From the NCBI RefSeq assembly GCF_024139115.2, contig NW_026943222.1, forward strand, positions 434,001-498,000: a DNA stretch of 64,000 nucleotides. The letters run 5' to 3'. The position numbers were made by a program, and so were the translations under genes. The DNA is from Armigeres subalbatus. Lineage: Eukaryota > Arthropoda > Insecta > Diptera > Culicidae. Positions 59,368-64,000 of this stretch are shown here, one piece after another; position 1 is the first letter of the stretch, and each line of letters starts with the position of its first letter. The notes below the pieces were generated by a model that worked only from the letters and a program-made list of their open reading frames with translations, was not told where the DNA came from and made no database searches.

Positions 59368-59700
59368 GTTCATATAGGCCTTCAGCAGCCATACGATTTA
59401 AAATTCAAATATGTGCAAAAAACAATGATCTTAATTCACAAAATCATTCCGGAGTTCAGTCCAATATGTTTAGCAGGTCAACTACGCTCGGTACAACATC
59501 CATAACGACTCCTTCTTATCAATCAGGTCCCTGACTATTATCTGCATGGTTTATGGTTTAGAAATTTCCGAATACGACATTCTAAGCTCTCCAAATCCTT
59601 GCAGCTAAGACCAATTAGTCCACCCTGCCAATAACGCTAGGTACAGAACCGATAGCATGTTATTATATCTATTTAGGTTCCTGAAGCTCATGGATATGAA
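59368..59700. repeat. ~150-bp satellite, right block
   Basis: Continues the 49960-51097 array after the hAT insertion: GTTCATATAGGCC, CATTCCGGAGTTCAG, CAACTACGCTCGGTACA and CTCTCCAAATCC recur at similar spacing. About two units, ending where the Jockey-like LINE begins. Confidence 0.85.
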
Positions 59701-59708
59701 CAAATCAG

Positions 59709-60420
59709 GTACAAAACATCGCGTTGACGGAGTGGCCTCTCAGGAGCGTATAAATTTAGCTGAGTTAGCAGAGCAGGATAGTCGATATCTCCCGTAAGTA
59801 GCTTCCCTGCAAAAATTGTTCGTCTCACCTCAAGCGATTCTGTTTGCAGAAGACGGCAACGTTCCACATACGGTGGCAGGTTCATCGTGTCGCACCACCT
59901 GAGGAACCGTAGTGCATGTCTAACAAACTTTCTTTGAATAGCTTCTATTCGGGCGATCCAGCTGACATGGAATGGGTTCCAAATGACAGCATTCGACTCC
60001 AAAATTGATCGTAGCAGCGAGCAGTAGAGGCCTTCGAGACAAAATATAAAACGGAACTCGTCTGCAATTTTGAACATAAAGCCCAATTGTCTTTTGGCTC
60101 TGGCGATTATGTCTTTGTAGTGAACTCGAAAGGTAAGCCCACTGTCCAAGATAACGCCGAAATCCTTCAGGTGCTGCACTCGGGTGAGACTACTTCCAGA
60201 AAGGCTATAGTCATAGATGGTCGGCATGTTCTTGCGGTGGAACGAAATTATGTTGCATTTTTCGATATTTAGACAACAAATTACGTGAACACGAATCTGC
60301 GAAAGTATGCACCATATAAGCAGTCCGTGTCACATTTTATTATTTTGTAAATTTTCGTGTCATCTGCGTAAAATAAGCGACATCCGGCAGGTAGCAACAT
60401 CGAGATATCGTTTATGTACA
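59709..60420 (-). pseudogene. Jockey-like LINE RT fragment (palm motif C to thumb)
   Basis: Minus strand: INDISMLLPAGCRLFYADDT begins at 60415, with the catalytic YADD at about 60370-60359. After a frameshift (about 60290) it reads CLNIEKCNIISFHRKN, then DFGVILDSGLTFRVHYKDII, RSILESNAVIWNPF and RIEAIQRKFVRHALRFLRW (60227-59710). These are the motif C-to-thumb blocks of Jockey-clade RT. It lacks everything N-terminal and the 3' end. Its 5' edge is fused to the RTE-like LINE. Confidence 0.8.
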
Positions 60421-62330
60421 ATTCGTGATTCATGCGACGCCGCCAAATACTGTTCTCCTGTTTACCGCCGAGTATTGTCCGCAGCACCTCACGCTCAAAC
60501 ACTCCAGACTACGGGACTTACGCTGGTTACGAAGTCCGTAATAAGCCCTATTTGCAGCTGCAATACGCCTTTTCACCTCGCGGGTAACATCATTATCGCA
60601 CATCACTAATGTTCCAAGATACACAAATTCTCCTACCACTTCAAATTTTTCACCATCCAGCACCATTTCACTACCACCACCACTTATAAAAACACGTTGA
60701 TTGCCAGCGACCATGTACTTTGTTTTGCTGGTATTGATCGTGAGTCCAATCCTCGCTGTCCCCCTCTTAAAATGCACAAAAGCCTTTTCCACGGCACGGC
60801 GATCAATCCCGATAATGTCGATATCGTCCGCAAATCCCAGGAGCATATGCGATCTTGTGATAATGGTACCGCTTCTTTGCACACCATCTCTCCCAATCGC
60901 TCCCTCGAGCGCTATCTTGAACAGTAGATTCGAGAGTGCATCACCCTGCTTTAATCCATCTAAGGTCACAAATGACGTCGATATTTCATCCGCAACACCT
61001 AAAAATTGTTGTCGATCCGTCCAACGTTATACAAATCAGCTGTATCAGTTTCGCCGGAAAACCATGTTCAAGCCTAATTTGCCATAAGTCGTTAATCGGC
61101 CATCACGAAAACCTACTTGGTATTCGCCGACGAAGGACTCTTCCAGCGGTCTCAATCTGTTGAACAGAATACGGGACATAATTTTGTACGCCGAATTAAG
61201 GAGGGTTATTCCTCGGTAATTGGCGCACTCCAGTCTGTACCCTTTCTTAAAGAGAGGGCAAATGAGGCCGTCCAACCAGCTAGCAGGCATTTTCTCGTCT
61301 TCCCATATTTTCGACATAATATGGTGCAGAACTTCATAAGACTGCCCACTGCCATGTTTAAGAAGTTCAGCCGGGAACTGGTCCTTCCTCGCAGTCTTAT
61401 CATTTTTCAGCTATTTAACAGCTTTTTAAGCCTCGTCTAGTGTAGGCGACTCCACAGTTTGTCCATCGTCGCTAATATTCTGTTCACAGATGCACCGTCA
61501 CTTCCACTATTCAACAAAGTCTCGAAGTCTTGCTTCCACCTGGCAGCCCCTTCGGTGTCATCTGTCAGCAAATTTACTGGTAGGTCGTTGCACATGACGG
61601 GAGATGGCGCTGTCTTTCTCCGCACGTCATTGACAGACTCATAAAACCTCCGCATATCGTTCTGCTTCATTTTTTCCTGCGCCTCGCTAATCACTTGTTC
61701 TTTAAATTTCTTTCTTATTTCTGCGGTGGGTTCGTTTTTCGGCTGCTCTTGCTTCCTTATACCGATCTCTATTCGATCGGGTACCCGACACCAACATCCG
61801 GCTTCTGGCAACGTTCTTCTCGTCTGTTACTCTCTGACACTCTGTGCAGTGCCTACCACTTCTCGTGCTGTTGAACTCACTGGTCCATGAATCGACTCCC
61901 ATAGATCGTTGATGTTGTCGTTAACGTTGATTGCACTTATCCGTTCGTCGAGCTTCTGGAGGTACTGTAACGCATCGATATTGTATATTGTATTGTATTG
62001 GATATTGTAACGCATCGTTCACTGTGATCTTTCGTTCGATACAGTTGACAACCGTGAACGAATTTTACTAACAGTGAGGTAGTGATCAGAGTCAATGTTC
62101 GGATCTCTGAATGTCCACACATCGATAACATCCGAGAAATGGCGCCCATCCACCAGAACATGGTCTATCGGGTTGCAAGTTTCACCAGTTGGGTGTCTCC
62201 AGGTGTGCTTTCGGATGCTCTTTCGTGCAAAGTAGGTGCTACTGATGGCCATCCCTCTGGCAGCAGAGAAATTTACTAGCCGTAGGCCGTTGTCATTGGT
62301 AGCGGAGTGAAGGCTCTCCCTAGTAAGCAT
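60421..62330 (-). pseudogene. RTE-like LINE ORF2 remnant (EN C-terminus, RT)
   Basis: Minus strand, in several frames: the endonuclease end with PIDHVLVDGRHFSDVIDVWT and NIDSDHYLTVSKIRSRL (62330-62019; SDH is the catalytic Asp-His); a linker with RRFYESVNDVRRKT (61811-61437); RT motifs MPASWLDGLICPLFKKG and CANYRGITLLNSAYKIMSRI (61317-61045); then GLKQGDALSNLLFKIALEGA, LLGFADDIDIIG (catalytic FADD at about 60831-60820), LTINTSKTKYMVAG and EFVYLGTLV (60969-60430). The order matches RTE-type endonuclease/RT proteins common in Aedes (JAM1-like). The N-terminal half of the endonuclease is missing and there are multiple frameshifts. Confidence 0.8.
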
Positions 62331-64000
62331 ATGCGGTATTTCGAAAAATTTCGTTTCAGGTGGTTCGAAACGAAATTCCGCGGAATTTCGCGAAATTTGA
62401 GCAAGGCGAAATCTGATTTCTTGATTTCGTTTCGTTTCGTAAAATTACAAAAAAATCGCTTGAAAAAACTAGCTTCTAACGAAATTTAACGGAATTTCGA
62501 AACAAATTTAAACTTGAAGCATATATTATATTATAAAAAATTTTTGCTGCGCCGCTGAACAAAATCGTAAAGTTGTTTTCAAAACTTAAGGTTATACAAT
62601 ATTCCTATTAACGTTTACCACATAACCCTATTCACAGTCGACAAATTCGTATGTATTTTTTCTATATGAATGCGGAAACGATCGTGTGGATGCTGGTCAT
62701 GGGACGGCAGCTAGTCCGGAAGAACGCGAAGTGAAAAAAAATCTACCTTGTGTAGCAGAAATTTGTTTAACCAGTGTGCAATCGATCGTGTTGATGCTGA
62801 TCACGCCAGCTAGTGTGGTAGAACGTGAAGTTATAAAACTAATATCTGCATCGAAGAGCACAACATTATTAAGTGCGGAATCGATCGAAACGAAGCACAT
62901 TGATTTCGCATTGGATTGATTTGAAACACAGTTTTCGTCTTCATGTTTTCAAAATAACTTCGTTTACAATAAATATTGTGTTGCTTACCAAGGAGTTTCA
63001 CACGAATTACCTTCTCAACTAACCAACGATTCCTTTCCCGTAGCGCTCACGGAGATGCAGAGCATTCCTCGGTCTCTTATAACAATGAGTGTTAAACTAA
63101 TTTTCCTCTCCTAATCCTAAATTGACTATAAGCACGTGACCAGCATCATTATTGGTCATGAATTGGAAACTCCGAAGCAAGTATACAATAAGAATAACTT
63201 TTTTGTATCCCAAGAATATTATTTAATTGATGAGCTGTGCATATTTGCTGTTTCTCTGCCAATCATGATTAGCAACTACGATGTGTACAGTTAATCAAGC
63301 TAATAAGCTCTTCTTTGACTATTTGCACAATATGTAAGGATCAATACAGATTTGTGGGCATTTCTAGATCTTCGCATGGTATTTGCAAAACAAAAAATCC
63401 AGAACGGGTTGAAAGACCATTAAAATTGCTGAAAGTTCTTTACTTAAGATTGCTTTCAGTTCATACTGACCATAACAGCTGTTCTCATATGCCAAGGACA
63501 CACAGACAATAGCTCAGTTTGTCGAGCTTATTGTATATAAGACTATGGGTCTGTGAATTTCAATCGGAAATACATATCTTCGTGCATTTTACTTACTGAT
63601 ATAAAATTGATATAAAATTAATCAAATTAGGGAGCACACGCTCCACGATGAATTCCTTTGAAAGCGGCACAAATGCTGAGGTATTGTATCATCGCCAATG
63701 GTATATACGGCGAGAATGTGGCAAATTACAACAAATTGCCTTTTCTGTTATTGTAACTCCTTTGGTCGCAAAACAGCTATTCGACTTCGAAAAAGTGAAA
63801 TCAGAATTGCGTACATAATGTTTTTAATAAAAATTTCGCGAAAAAAAAAAACAATATTTCGTTTCGTTTCGAAAAATTTCGAATTAAATGAACCTTGATT
63901 TCGTATCGTTTCGAAGTCTCGAAAGAAATCTTTATTTCGTTTCGTTTCGATCCGAATCAATATAGACATTTTAAATTTCGTTTTGTTTCGTTTCGTTAGG
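62331..64000. repeat. TTTCG-rich element edge, continues past the window
   Basis: Right after the LINE break, 62340-62500 has dense TTTCG/CGAAA words in both orientations (TTTCGTTTCG, CGAAACGAAATT). The same words return inverted at 63840-64000 (TTTCGTTTCGTTTCG). This looks like subterminal repeat clusters of one inserted element, comparable to the AATCGATTAA clusters of the hAT element at 31884. The middle (62500-63830) has no recognisable gene. It holds two diverged copies of a GATCGTGT(G/T)GATGCTGATC segment (about 62680 and 62785). The element ends are not resolved. Confidence 0.5.

Overview
The window is eukaryotic repeat-rich DNA and looks like a mosquito genome, most likely a culicine such as Aedes. 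The evidence is a high density of TA-flanked miniature inverted-repeat elements (MITEs), a tRNA-headed SINE, R1-like, Jockey-like and RTE-like LINE fragments, hAT, Tc1, Helitron and LTR elements, and long minisatellites. The species call is inference from repeat content. I found no intact host protein-coding gene. Nearly every long open frame is a satellite artefact or a transposon remnant.

Layout. 1-5.2 kb: a 24-bp minisatellite. 5.2-8.7 kb: several different inverted-repeat elements set end to end in a (TA)n tract. 8.7-10.2 kb: a 7-bp satellite that decays into AT-rich DNA. 10.2-15.6 kb: mostly low-information, possibly host DNA with one fold-back element. 15.6-18.8 kb: a 23-bp minisatellite. 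18.8-22.5 kb: a fold-back element and unrecognised DNA. 22.5-25.9 kb: two minus-strand R1-like LINE remnants; one (N1) lacks nearly all of ORF2. 26.5-27.1 kb: a Jockey-like fragment. 28.5-30.4 kb: MITEs. 30.4-38.5 kb: an R1-like ORF1 split by a 6.8-kb insertion. That insertion is LTR-internal-LTR-internal-LTR and itself contains a 3.6-kb hAT element, a Helitron and several MITEs. 38.6-41.4 kb: MITEs, a large palindrome and a hAT-type pseudogene. 41.4-43.9 kb: RTE-like and R1-like ORF2 ends, the latter split by a second copy (N2) of the RT-less LINE. 44.6-46.9 kb: a possible solo LTR and a dead Tc1 element. 48-51 kb: a MITE and a ~150-bp satellite. 51.1-59.4 kb: an 8.25-kb hAT-type fold-back element with a perfect 8-bp target duplication. 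It is filled with degenerate minisatellite and carries two nested retroposons. 59.4-62.3 kb: the rest of the ~150-bp satellite, then a Jockey-like piece joined in frame to an RTE-like LINE, both on the minus strand. 62.3-64 kb: TTTCG-rich DNA that runs off the window.

The main interest lies in insertion history and element architecture. (i) Two copies of an internally deleted LINE keep ORF1, the ORF2 C-terminus and the 3' end. This resembles mammalian HAL1, and one copy has a 10-bp target duplication. (ii) A tandem TRIM-like LTR unit has inserted into a LINE ORF, and the reading frame fixes its ends to within a few bases. (iii) A large hAT fold-back has arms made of the same TTCC/GGAA minisatellite family that forms the free arrays at 1-5 kb and, more distantly, 15.6-18.8 kb. 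(iv) A SINE is split by another retroposon, and both insertions have long perfect target duplications. Only remnant genes were found, so no working pathway is proposed. All boundaries were read by eye and can be off by a few bases unless a target duplication is stated.
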